24,171 nt of DNA, taken from a virus. Positions 7,657 to 14,523 of this stretch are shown here, in pieces. Every line of letters starts with the position of its first letter. Position 1 is the stretch's first letter. The stretch covers positions 1 through 24,171 of IMG/VR virus record IMGVR_UViG_3300034954_000027; one strand, 5' to 3'. The translations under genes were made by a program, and so were the position numbers. The notes below the pieces were generated by a model. It did no database searches. It was not told the DNA's origin and worked only from the letters and a program-made list of their open reading frames with translations.

Positions 7657-9830
7657 TATGCTAATAATCCCCCTGCTCTTTTTTGTTGTATTATTTCAGA
7701 TTGTACAGCAGCTGCAATAAGCCTTCCAAGTTGTCTACCTTCCTCTTCTCCTCCTTGCGCATCAACATCACCTTCCATATTTACGTTAACAACAATATTA
7801 TTAGTAACACCACCTAATTTATTATTTGGAATAATAGTACCTGCTCTACTAGGAACAAATAATTCAGCGCCTTTTTCTCCAACAAGTGAGGCCTGACCAA
7901 CAGGTGGCCTTCCACCATTTGCAAAGCCCTTTCCGCCCAAACTAGGAACAAAAGTACCACTTAAATTTGTATCTGTAGGAATTGGATTACCTACATTAGG
8001 AACACTACCAAAGTTAAAAAGACCACCAATAAATTGATTAATTCCAAGTCTTATAAGTGATCGAGCTATGTCATTTAACAAAGCTCTAGCGGCTTGAGCT
8101 AAAGATTTAGTACCCATAACCGCGTCTGTAAGAGCATCTGTAACGCCTTCAGAAATTGCCTCTCCTATTTTTTTAAACTCTTCATCAAGTTTTTTTGCTA
8201 ATTCTTCTTGTTTTTTAAGTATTTCTACACCTTTTTCTAATTCCCTATTATATTCTTCTTCTTTTAAAATTATTGCTGCTTTTTCCTCTCCAAATTTTTC
8301 AATAAGTTCTGCTCTTCTTGTTTCCAAATCGAACTGTTTTTTGCCTTCTTCAGTTTCAATTTTTGATCTCTCTATTATTTTTTCTAATTCTTTATTTTTA
8401 TCTACAAGACTTTTTTTTACTCTTTCAAATTCTTGTGCTAATTCTCTTGCCTCTGCATTTGGTAAACCTCCCTCAAGTTCTTCTATTTCTTTTTGTAAGT
8501 CTTTTATTTCTTTTCCTTGTTTTAATACTCCTAATTCTTGTCCAAATAAACTAGCACCTGTAAAAAGATCTAATGTGTTCAAAGTGCTTTTCAAAATAGG
8601 GTTCATATCTCTTATTTCTTTTTCTAATTCATCTATTCTTGCTTTTCTTGTGGCAATAGCTTGATTTATCATTGCCGAAGTTCCCTCGTTTATAAGAGTA
8701 TTAAATTCACTTTGTGCATTTCTCGCCTCTAATAATTTTGTTATAAAAAATCCAAGACCAACAATTGCTAAGCCTATTCCAGTTTTTGCTAAAGCTAGTT
8801 TGAAAGCAGTAGCAGCGGCAGTCGCTTTTGTAAATCCTCCAGCAGTAGCAAAAGCCATTGTTGCTGTAGTTGATAAATTACCACTTGCCGCAGCTGAAGC
8901 CATTGACATTGCAAGGAAATTAGCCTTTAAAGCTGCAATTTTTACCATCAAAACTGTTGAAACAACTGTTATTCCTTTTATGGCCGCAGCAATACCAATA
9001 AATGCCAGCGTAACTTTTCCTCCCTCACTATCAATAAATCCAGTAATACCATCAACAAATTTTGATAATACTTTTGTCACTTCTAATACGGTAGGCAATA
9101 ATTTAGAACCTAAAGTTAATTGAAGTTCAAGAACAGCATTACTAAACTCTTTGAATACTTCTGCGGGTGATTCTGCCATAATTTTTTCAATTTTATCTGC
9201 GCCTTCATCTGCTGATTTTGCCAATGCTCTTAAAATTACATCTGTGGTTAACAAGCCTTTAGAAGCAAAGTCTTTTAATTTACCTGTAGCTATACCAGTT
9301 TCGTCTGAGATCGCTTTTAATAGTTGTGGTACTTGTTCCGCTATACTTCTAAATTCATCACCTTGTAAGCGCCCAGAACCTAAACCCTGTGCAAGTTGAG
9401 TAAACGCTGCACTTGCTTCTTGTGAAGTCAAACCAGCTTCTTTTGCAATAGTATTAAATCCAAAAAATACAGTTTCAATATCTTTTAAAGCAATACCTAA
9501 AGGTCTTAATCTGGCAAAAATATCTGTAATACCTTGTGTTGCCTCTACTATAGATAGATTAAATTTGTCCTGTGCTTTTCTTACTAATTCTTGCGCCCCT
9601 GCAAATTCATTAAATTCAGAGGTCAAAACCTTCATTCTTATTTGCAAAGCCTGAAAATTTGAAGTTGTTGATATTGTCTGTTTTGCTAATAATGTAAAAC
9701 CTATCCCAGCAATAGCAGTCCTCAATCCACCAAAACTTTGCTGTAACTGGTTAGTTTGTTTTTGTACACCTCTTAATGCTCTTTGCGCATTACTGGCATC
9801 AACTATTAGTTTTACATTAGCCTGTGCCAC
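7656..9830 (-). CDS. Tail tape measure protein
   Basis: A 724-aa protein starting with GTG. Residues about 30-230 are the common tape-measure N-terminal domain (FQALQIRMKVLTSEF, then AFTQLAQGLGSGRLQGDEF and SIAEQVPQLLKAI). Two hydrophobic segments lie at about 273-300 and 349-367 and could insert in the host membrane during ejection. Residues about 395-560 are a long charged coiled coil. The C-terminus has SLVGEKGAELFVPS and GTIIPNN (about 648-670), a recurring end of tape measures. Using the known rule of about 0.15 nm per residue, tail length would be near 108 nm (inference). It is transcribed after the tail chaperone genes, as usual, and before M. Confidence 0.93.
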   Translation of the reverse strand: MAQANVKLIVDASNAQRALRGVQKQTNQLQQSFGGLRTAIAGIGFTLLAKQTISTTSNFQALQIRMKVLTSEFNEFAGAQELVRKAQDKFNLSIVEATQGITDIFARLRPLGIALKDIETVFFGFNTIAKEAGLTSQEASAAFTQLAQGLGSGRLQGDEFRSIAEQVPQLLKAISDETGIATGKLKDFASKGLLTTDVILRALAKSADEGADKIEKIMAESPAEVFKEFSNAVLELQLTLGSKLLPTVLEVTKVLSKFVDGITGFIDSEGGKVTLAFIGIAAAIKGITVVSTVLMVKIAALKANFLAMSMASAAASGNLSTTATMAFATAGGFTKATAAATAFKLALAKTGIGLAIVGLGFFITKLLEARNAQSEFNTLINEGTSAMINQAIATRKARIDELEKEIRDMNPILKSTLNTLDLFTGASLFGQELGVLKQGKEIKDLQKEIEELEGGLPNAEARELAQEFERVKKSLVDKNKELEKIIERSKIETEEGKKQFDLETRRAELIEKFGEEKAAIILKEEEYNRELEKGVEILKKQEELAKKLDEEFKKIGEAISEGVTDALTDAVMGTKSLAQAARALLNDIARSLIRLGINQFIGGLFNFGSVPNVGNPIPTDTNLSGTFVPSLGGKGFANGGRPPVGQASLVGEKGAELFVPSRAGTIIPNNKLGGVTNNIVVNVNMEGDVDAQGGEEEGRQLGRLIAAAVQSEIIQQKRAGGLLA

Positions 9831-9862
9831 AAATTAAAAAAAGCCTTTATTATATATTACCT

Positions 9863-10383
9863 CTATTTGTGTTTTTGTCGTTGTTGCGCCTTATTTTGTT
9901 GGTCAATTTTATTTTCATAATAAGCAGCCCAATATATAAGCTCTTCCTGTGTCAGAGCATTTCTTAATTCATCTAGTGTTTTACCAAGTTCTGTTGCTAG
10001 GAAAAATTCAAAACTGAGCCAATTATCCCCTTTTAACCTTTTTTTGCAGTTTCTATATCTAGCTCAATATTAAATAGAAATAATTCTAAGTCATTTAAAA
10101 CTTTTTCTGGTAGTGATCTTTGTAGTATTGGAGCATCTGACATATCAAAAGCTTGTGAGCCATCTTCTTTTTGAGCCATCTTACAAAGTAGCTGAGTAGA
10201 AACAAGTAATGCTTCATCAGTACCAGCTAGTTGCTGTGCTTTTTGCCTGTCAAATCTAGTGATCGGTGGAAAATATAAATCTATTTTTGTACCGTTAGGT
10301 GTAATTAATTCATACTTTCTGCGTGTAGACATTTCATCTTTGAAAGCACCAATTAATAGGTCTGCGGTTCTTTGATTTGCCAT
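9863..10383 (-). CDS. Tail assembly chaperone long form (GT-like), made by -1 frameshift
   Basis: This is the frameshifted product: residues 1-115 of the upstream chaperone, then 58 residues read in the -1 frame, 173 aa in all. The shift occurs at the A7 run at 10045-10039 (zero frame GCA AAA AAA GGT TAA); after a -1 slip the reading continues AGG TTA AAA GGG GAT. The extension (GDNWLSFEFFLATELGKTLD, then ELIYWAAYYE) looks like the T-type domain of GT chaperones, which binds the tail tube protein. The -1 frame is closed by TGA at 10066-10064 and has no ATG, GTG or TTG in the extension, so frameshifting is the only evident route to make it. It ends with TAG at 9865-9863, about 33 bases before the tape measure start. 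The gene order tube, G/GT, tape measure fits. Confidence 0.85.
10033..10383 (-). CDS. Tail assembly chaperone short form (G-like)
   Basis: A 116-aa protein, the unshifted product of the chaperone gene. Features: RRKYELITPNGTKIDLYFPP (about 22-41), FDRQKAQQLAGTD, and a C-terminal helix NDLELFLFNIELDIETAKKG ending at the slippery site. The position between the tail tube and tape measure genes, and the presence of the frameshift extension, identify it as the G-type chaperone; sequence alone is weak evidence. By family knowledge G and GT coat the tape measure and recruit tube subunits, and neither stays in the virion. There is no clear Shine-Dalgarno; an A/T-rich leader of 26 bases follows the tube gene stop. 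Confidence 0.82.
   Translation of the reverse strand: MANQRTADLLIGAFKDEMSTRRKYELITPNGTKIDLYFPPITRFDRQKAQQLAGTDEALLVSTQLLCKMAQKEDGSQAFDMSDAPILQRSLPEKVLNDLELFLFNIELDIETAKKG
10037..10045 (-). promoter_or_regulatory. Programmed -1 ribosomal frameshift site (A AAA AAA GG)
   Basis: On the coding strand seven A residues followed by GG form a canonical slippery heptamer X XXY YYZ with X, Y and Z all A. The zero-frame stop TAA follows one codon later (10035-10033). The downstream open -1 frame encodes a T-like domain. No strong stimulatory stem-loop or internal Shine-Dalgarno is obvious by eye, so efficiency cannot be judged. Confidence 0.82.
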
Positions 10384-10409
10384 AAAAAAATGCGAAGTTT
10401 TTTACTTAA

Positions 10410-10829
10410 TTAGATTGCGGAAGTAATAGTTCCAGTTGGTTTGAAGGTAATAGTGATTGCATTTGGATCACCTAAAGATGAACTTTGCTCGAAGTTTGTG
10501 ATAATTCCATTAAAAGAAATTTTCTTTGTAGCACTTGAACTGTCTGGGAATAATTCAAAAGATGCTGTGCCAGCATCACCTGTAGTTAAAACACCATCAA
10601 CGAAAGTTGCTGTTTCACCAGATGCTGAATCATCATAGAGAAGTTCTGCTGTACCTTCACCCTCAATCAAACCACCAGTGAATGCTTTAAAAGTATCACC
10701 TTGAGCAGTTATTTCTTGAATGTCTTTTGTGATAGACATAGACCAGCTAGTAGTACCAAGAACAGGGTTTACAGATGAGCCACCATCATCAAATTTGACT
10801 TGACCAACATCACCTTTTACCTTTGCCAT
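10410..10829 (-). CDS. Major tail tube protein
   Basis: A 139-aa beta-rich protein. It opens MAKVKGDVGQVKFDDGG, followed by LGTTSWSMSITKDIQEITAQ, then TFKAFTGGLIEGEGTAELLYDD (about 46-67), and ends NAITITFKPTGTITSAI. This pattern of a tube-protein N-strand, a SWSMSITKDI-type strand and a final strand with a small domain is that of siphovirus tail tube subunits. It lies just before the chaperone and tape measure genes and after the tail terminator, the usual place. It should polymerise as hexameric rings around the tape measure. It has an AU-rich leader without a Shine-Dalgarno site, unlike the tail tip genes. Confidence 0.87.
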   Translation of the reverse strand: MAKVKGDVGQVKFDDGGSSVNPVLGTTSWSMSITKDIQEITAQGDTFKAFTGGLIEGEGTAELLYDDSASGETATFVDGVLTTGDAGTASFELFPDSSSATKKISFNGIITNFEQSSSLGDPNAITITFKPTGTITSAI

Positions 10830-10844
10830 AACAAATAAAAGAAA

Positions 10845-10857
10845 GATTTATAAATAT
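10845..10857 (-). promoter_or_regulatory. AT-rich motif in tail tube leader
   Basis: Between the small ORF and the tail tube start lies a purely A/T-rich leader. On the coding strand it contains ATATTTATAAATC, which closely resembles ATATTTATTAAATTC in front of the major capsid gene. It could be a promoter element (it includes TATAAAT) or an unstructured translation enhancer replacing a Shine-Dalgarno site. The assignment is tentative because AT-rich DNA gives such matches easily. Confidence 0.25.
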
Positions 10858-10858
10858 A

Positions 10859-11002
10859 TTAACTCTTTTCTTGTTTTTTTACAGCTTTTTTACTTAATTC
10901 TTGTTTTTCCATGTATCGTCTGCATTGATTGTCCCAGTATTGTGGTTCTCTTCTGCCTTTTACAGCTTCGATAACATCAAGCATTGCTTCGGTAATTTCC
11001 AT
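10859..11002 (-). CDS. Small protein (47 aa) between tail terminator and tube genes
   Basis: An ATG overlaps the stop of the tail terminator gene (TAATG at 11004-11000), and the frame encodes 47 residues: MEITEAMLDVIEAVKGRREP, then QYWDNQCRRYMEKQEL and a Lys-rich end. The overlap is the same type seen at many junctions in this operon, which is the main support. It looks mostly helical: an acidic amphipathic start, a central aromatic/Cys patch and a basic tail. I recognise no family. It might be a small tail assembly factor, or may not be essential. Confidence 0.6.
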   Translation of the reverse strand: MEITEAMLDVIEAVKGRREPQYWDNQCRRYMEKQELSKKAVKKQEKS

Positions 11003-11424
11003 TAAAGATCCTCATAAATGTTAAATGTAATTCTCATCTGTGTTTGAAATTTTCCTTCAGGACTTGAAGTAACAACTTCTGCTATAGATGGTGAATCAAA
11101 AATTACATTAGAAACAGTAATTCTATTGTATAAGTCCCTAAGACGTTTGCAAATAGTGAAATTCGACCCTGCCCCTATATTTTCTTCAGTAAAAACATTT
11201 AAAATTACAAGGCCGACAACATTATTTGTAGCTGTACTAGCATCACCCTGAGTTAAGTATTCACTTTGACCAAAGCTTGTAATGCACTGTACGAAGCTAT
11301 CTTCTGTTGTAGAGTCAAAGCTCATATTACTAAAAACAACAGGAATGGCGGGGCTGCTGGCTAGTTCTGTTGCTAATCTGCCCTCAATAGTTGATCTAAC
11401 TGTATTCAAATCTATGGCAGCCAT
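11002..11424 (-). CDS. Tail terminator protein
   Basis: A 140-aa protein. The N-terminal helix TVRSTIEGRLATEL leads to IPVVFSNMSF (about 26-36), a strand arrangement typical of siphovirus tail terminators (lambda gpU / DUF4128 type). It then has VVGLVILNVFTEENIGAGS with a following helix NFTICKRLRDLYN, and ends in FQTQMRITFNIYEDL. In the family, a hexamer of this protein caps the finished tail tube and joins the neck. The position after the HK97 gp10-like gene and before the tube is the standard one. The start overlaps the upstream stop (TAATG). Confidence 0.83.
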   Translation of the reverse strand: MAAIDLNTVRSTIEGRLATELASSPAIPVVFSNMSFDSTTEDSFVQCITSFGQSEYLTQGDASTATNNVVGLVILNVFTEENIGAGSNFTICKRLRDLYNRITVSNVIFDSPSIAEVVTSSPEGKFQTQMRITFNIYEDL

Positions 11425-11774
11425 TAGATAGACCTCTTGATGATTTCGTATTGTCTCCTCGCGTAGATTTCAAGTTCTTTGCCAATTAGTGCTGGAAAAC
11501 CAGCTATTGTGCCTTGTTTTGTTCTATATTTTTTGCCCCATGAAGGTGGCAAGTTTACACCGAAACATACTGGCTCTGCGTATGAGACATTATTGAAAAC
11601 TGTACCTTCAAATTTTTTTATGCTTGTTTGCCAGTTTGCTCTTAATCTTCCTGTATCAACAGGTGTTGCTAATTTGACTCTCGCTGTCCACTCTAGCGTA
11701 GTCGCTGCGACAAGAGCCGATACCGCCTCACTCATTACATCGTCTATTTGATCTAGTCTAATTTTTCTTGCCAT
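11424..11774 (-). CDS. HK97 gp10-like tail completion / neck protein
   Basis: A 116-aa protein with the diagnostic segment TPVDTGRLRANW at residues 37-48, the hallmark of the HK97 gp10-like family. It is preceded by a helix with conserved aromatic/basic residues (LEWTARVKLA), and NNVSYAEPVCFGV follows (about 61-73). The C-terminal half has a short helix ELEIYARRQYEIIKRSI. These proteins act at head-tail joining and tail completion; the exact place is not settled in most phages. A GAGG ribosome site lies 5 bases before the ATG, and the gene sits between head closure and tail terminator genes. Confidence 0.87.
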   Translation of the reverse strand: MARKIRLDQIDDVMSEAVSALVAATTLEWTARVKLATPVDTGRLRANWQTSIKKFEGTVFNNVSYAEPVCFGVNLPPSWGKKYRTKQGTIAGFPALIGKELEIYARRQYEIIKRSI

Positions 11775-11776
11775 TT

Positions 11777-12130
11777 TTACCTCAGAATAAGATCAAAACT
11801 AACAGCTGTATTATTTTGTTCATTAGTTAAAACTTGAATTATTTTAAACTCCACGCTACTAATTACAACTCTGTCTTTTGTAGTCGGGACAAATGTAATA
11901 TCGCCAGCGGAAATAGTTAGTTGTTTGTCTTGCGATTCGATCAAATCATTTACTTGAGATCTTGTAACATTACTTAATACACCTTTGATAGTTGTATCTG
12001 ATGTAGATTCAGTTATTGCTCCTGTAGTTGTGTTATATGAACCTGTTGTCACTCTTCTAATAGTCACATCACCGCCAAGTTTTTTCAATGATGCACTAGC
12101 TGCTTTTTTTAAGGCTTTTGCAAGACTCAT
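11777..12130 (-). CDS. Head closure / head-tail joining protein
   Basis: A 117-aa protein with a short basic N-terminal helix (LAKALKKAASASLKKLGGD), then a beta core: VTIRRVTTGSYNTTTGAITE (about 22-41), TTIKGVLSNV and QDKQLTISAGDITF, followed by DRVVISSVEFKIIQV. The T-G-x-Y-N-x-x-T-G pattern is typical of phage head closure (Hc1, stopper-like) proteins. By family knowledge it binds the adaptor ring below the portal and forms the platform for tail attachment. It overlaps the upstream gene by ATGA. The gene order adaptor, small protein, closure, gp10-like, terminator supports the call. Confidence 0.78.
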   Translation of the reverse strand: MSLAKALKKAASASLKKLGGDVTIRRVTTGSYNTTTGAITESTSDTTIKGVLSNVTRSQVNDLIESQDKQLTISAGDITFVPTTKDRVVISSVEFKIIQVLTNEQNNTAVSFDLILR

Positions 12131-12372
12131 AAGAAATAAGCGATAACCTGACCACTAGCAAGAGTGATACTTGTAATAACTCCACAAACTTCTGAAGAAG
12201 CTTTCATAGTGATGCCATTAATAGTAGCTGATCCATTTTCTGTAATGTTTTCTGCAACGAAAGTAGCTTCTGCGTCTGTGAGACAATGTACTTTGCCAAA
12301 TCTGCCTGTATGTGCAGCCGTATCGGTGATAATGATTGCCGCTGGATATTCGTAGCCGTAACCCATTTTCAT
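12127..12372 (-). CDS. Small beta-rich structural protein of unknown role
   Basis: An 81-aa protein: GYGYEYPAAIIITDTAAHTG, then FGKVHCLTDAEATFV, NGSATINGITMKAS, and a final strand pair around GVITSITLASGQVIAYFL. This looks like a compact beta domain resembling small decoration or spike-like phage proteins. I recall similar short proteins between adaptor and closure genes in marine siphophages, but not a demonstrated function. It is linked at both ends by ATGA overlaps. The second ATG (12366) sits at a better distance from the AGAGGG ribosome site than the first, so the mature start may be two residues later. It could be a neck or head decoration component. Confidence 0.68.
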   Translation of the reverse strand: MKMGYGYEYPAAIIITDTAAHTGRFGKVHCLTDAEATFVAENITENGSATINGITMKASSEVCGVITSITLASGQVIAYFL

Positions 12373-12929
12373 GCCCTCTTGATTTGTAAGTTTGCTCTTC
12401 CACCTATTCTAATACCCATTAGGTAGTGGTCAACGATTGGCGGAATACGATCAATGCCCACAGCCCCATAAAATCTAGGAGTTATATCTATATTACCAAT
12501 ATTAACTGAAGCAAAATCTTCTAATCCGCTTAGTTCTAGTCCGTTCCTGTTGTTGTTAAGGTAAACAGCCAGAATTACTTGAGCGTGTTTTACTCTATCT
12601 GGTATTTCTGTGTCTAAATAATAATCTGCAACTAATCTGTTAGGAAATGACAAGCCATACAAGTTTGTGTATGTATCAGGTTTCCTTACTCCCGATCTAG
12701 GCCACTCTAGTGCTTGGGTATCAGATACCCTAGCTCCTAAGAACTTTTCTCTGTCTATTCTTTGGGCTGCTGTGAATAATGCACGATTTTTATTATCAGT
12801 GCTTGAGCCATCCCAAGCTGCTGTGTCATCACTAAGGATTAGACCCTCAATAAATGAATTTGCGTCAGAAAGAGTTATATAGGTGTTCGCGTTAGCACCG
12901 CCAACAGTAGCATCAAGAGTTATCGCCAT
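12369..12929 (-). CDS. Head-tail adaptor protein (DnaT-like family)
   Basis: A 186-aa protein of the family often named DnaT-like ssDNA-binding in phage annotations, though here it is expected to be the connector adaptor. Features: MAITLDATVGGANANTYITL (1-20) with the following DANSFIE, then ALFTAAQRIDREKFLGARV (about 50-68), QALEWPRSGV (about 72-81) and a helix VKHAQVILAVYLNNN. The ATYLD-like helix and the LEWPR-x-GV motif are characteristic. It should bind the portal as a dodecameric ring. The position after the decoration gene and before the closure gene is typical. The start overlaps the end of a short basic ORF by 17 bases. Confidence 0.8.
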   Translation of the reverse strand: MAITLDATVGGANANTYITLSDANSFIEGLILSDDTAAWDGSSTDNKNRALFTAAQRIDREKFLGARVSDTQALEWPRSGVRKPDTYTNLYGLSFPNRLVADYYLDTEIPDRVKHAQVILAVYLNNNRNGLELSGLEDFASVNIGNIDITPRFYGAVGIDRIPPIVDHYLMGIRIGGRANLQIKRA

Positions 12930-13050
12930 TTAGTTTTACCTTTTTGGGCTTTGGTTTAGTTTTTGGCTTTTCAATAGTGGGAGTGAGTGAAGCCGCTTTT
13001 AAGGCAGCTTCATTTCTCTCTCTCATACGCCTAAATGCGTACATAGCCAT
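12913..13050 (-). CDS. Small basic protein (45 aa)
   Basis: An ATG overlaps the stop of the decoration-like gene (TAATG at 13052-13048) and the frame gives 45 residues: MAMYAFRRMRERNEAALKAA, then a Pro/Lys-rich tail with KPKTKPKPKKVKL. It ends inside the adaptor gene, overlapping it by 17 bases in another frame. The TAATG coupling and the uninterrupted frame filling the gap between two well-supported genes argue that it is translated. Similar short proteins with a basic helix and Pro/Lys tail are seen in phage head gene clusters. The function is unknown. Confidence 0.58.
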   Translation of the reverse strand: MAMYAFRRMRERNEAALKAASLTPTIEKPKTKPKPKKVKLNGDNS

Positions 13051-13415
13051 TAGCTTGATGCACCTTTAAGAGCAACGAAATTAATAACGATTGCTTGGCT
13101 TAAGTTGCCAGCAGATACGTTAGAAACTGTTACTGCAAAAGATCCAGCAGCAATACTATTAGCGTTCACAAGATATGAACCAGCAGTACCAGCAGAACCA
13201 TGGCAAGCTACAACAACGTCTGTTGCTGCAATCTTGCTGTTAGTTACTGTGAAAGTTACCTCTGTGCCAGCGTCAAGCTGTGCAGCATGCATAGTAATCT
13301 GTCCAGACTCTGTATTTAGAGTTACACCTGTGGATTTGGAAGTACCTTGTGTTACAGTCCCTCCATTTGTTGTACCGACTAAAGAGCCAGCAGTTACTTC
13401 AAATAATGATGGCAT
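13050..13415 (-). CDS. Head decoration-like protein
   Basis: A 121-aa all-beta protein: VTQGTSKSTGVTLNTESGQI (about 21-40), TMHAAQLDAGTEVTFTVTNS, ATDVVVACHGSAGTAGSYLV, then FAVTVSNVSAGNLSQAIVIN and FVALKGASS. This pattern occurs in proteins encoded immediately after the major capsid gene in many siphophages and prophages, usually taken as capsid decoration or stabilisation proteins. An AGGA ribosome site 7 bases before the ATG lies within the last codons of the capsid gene, and the two genes are 2 bases apart, which suggests high co-expression. Direct proof of a decoration role is not available from sequence. Confidence 0.72.
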   Translation of the reverse strand: MPSLFEVTAGSLVGTTNGGTVTQGTSKSTGVTLNTESGQITMHAAQLDAGTEVTFTVTNSKIAATDVVVACHGSAGTAGSYLVNANSIAAGSFAVTVSNVSAGNLSQAIVINFVALKGASS

Positions 13416-13417
13416 GA

Positions 13418-14455
13418 TTAATCCTGATTACTTACGTTTGTAGCGCGAACAATACCGATGTTCTTAGTCTCATACACTTTCGACCATGAACCAACTGTCT
13501 CCAATACAGTTCTGTTTGGATTGACTGTTGATACTGCGTACTTAAGACCTACAGGGTGATAGATGTAGTGAAGATCCACTGCCATAGCTTCTTCCAAAGC
13601 TAAGATGTCTCTATCTGTCTGTGTTCTGATTGGTGCTTGCTCACCTGTAACAACTGCACCTTGAGTAAAGAAGAAAGTTGAATACTCAGTAGAAGAGCCA
13701 GAACCTGTTGTTGGAATATCATCTGAAACGATTACACGTAAACCCATGAAAGTGTTTACAGTATTTGGTCCATCAAATGCTCTTGTTGTGCTACCACCTG
13801 TGGCATCTCCGTCTGGAGCGCCTGTATTGTCGTAAATACGATCAATAGCATTTCTCTCAACTAGGTCATAGAAAACCTTTGAGTGCATTGCAATAGCTGT
13901 TAACTTACCACCTTGATCGCCTAGTAAAGCTTGTGCTTTAGCAACGTGTCTTGGGCTAAGAACAGTTGGAGTATCACCTGATTCAGAATCAATAGTAAGA
14001 TCGAACAAAGCTGAACTACTAGAGTTAGCGTTGATAGATCCAAATGCACCAGTTAAGCAAGAATATAAATCCTTCTGCTTTTGGTTGTTGACGTATGCCG
14101 CCATCTTCTGAGCAATAGCAGCCATTGGATCAACACCGCCACCAACTGCTAGAGCAGCTAAGTCACGTGAACTGAAAGCACGACCTCTATGAAGTACAGC
14201 TGCAATTTGGTTATCAGCTGTAATTTTTGCTGGTGTTAATGATGTTGAGTCTGTTAAAACTTCAAAATCGCCAGTTAAATTAGCTTTGTAGAAAGGTATC
14301 TTTACAAAGTCTCCGCCTCTTTCTGCGGATAGATTCAATTCTGCCAAAGGTTGTACTACCCCACTCTGTAGGAAGCTGTCAGTCTGAGTTGTAGCTTCGA
14401 TTAAGTAGGGAGTAAACACCTCAGGAATTATTAAATCACTGCGTAATGTCGCCAT
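13418..14455 (-). CDS. Major capsid protein (HK97 fold expected)
   Basis: A 345-aa protein. The N-terminus LIIPEVFTPYLIEATTQTD (about 8-26) with DSFLQSGVV, GDFVKIPFYKA (about 48-58) and ALHRGRAFSSRDLAAL-like segment (VLHRGRAFSSRDLAALAVG, about 87-105) are typical of coat proteins of the HK97-fold group. Further: DPMAAIAQKMAAYVNNQKQKD helix, RHVAKAQALLGDQGGKLTA with HSKVFYDLVERNAI, the GLRVIVSDDIP strand, and HPVGLKYA near the end. There is no N-terminal delta-like protease region, which fits the use of a separate scaffold. It follows the scaffold gene after a 68-base leader holding two hairpins and no Shine-Dalgarno site. It is followed by the decoration-like gene. Confidence 0.92.
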   Translation of the reverse strand: MATLRSDLIIPEVFTPYLIEATTQTDSFLQSGVVQPLAELNLSAERGGDFVKIPFYKANLTGDFEVLTDSTSLTPAKITADNQIAAVLHRGRAFSSRDLAALAVGGGVDPMAAIAQKMAAYVNNQKQKDLYSCLTGAFGSINANSSSSALFDLTIDSESGDTPTVLSPRHVAKAQALLGDQGGKLTAIAMHSKVFYDLVERNAIDRIYDNTGAPDGDATGGSTTRAFDGPNTVNTFMGLRVIVSDDIPTTGSGSSTEYSTFFFTQGAVVTGEQAPIRTQTDRDILALEEAMAVDLHYIYHPVGLKYAVSTVNPNRTVLETVGSWSKVYETKNIGIVRATNVSNQD

Positions 14456-14523
14456 TAGAATTTAATAAATATGTTTACTTCGAGGCACAACCTCTGACGT
14501 AGCACAACCACGTTGTTACTATA
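14456..14523 (-). promoter_or_regulatory. Leader of the major capsid gene: two hairpins and an AT-rich motif
   Basis: The gap between scaffold and capsid genes is unusually structured. On the plus strand, acaac-cac-gttgt (14504-14516, 5-bp stem) and gagg-cacaa-cctc (14482-14494, 4-bp stem) form two small hairpins, and both contain the direct repeat gcacaacc (14502-14509 and 14485-14492). They are followed toward the gene by the AT-rich motif at 14458-14472. No Shine-Dalgarno site precedes the ATG. It may be an mRNA processing or stability element, or a protein-binding site controlling capsid output. The stems are short, so confidence is low. Confidence 0.35.

Noticed and set aside
9831-9862. 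Possible terminator before the tape measure gene (AAAGGCTTT followed by T residues on the coding strand)
   Set aside because: The stem would be only 3-4 base pairs, and the late operon must continue through it; it is better seen as the tape measure ribosome-binding region.
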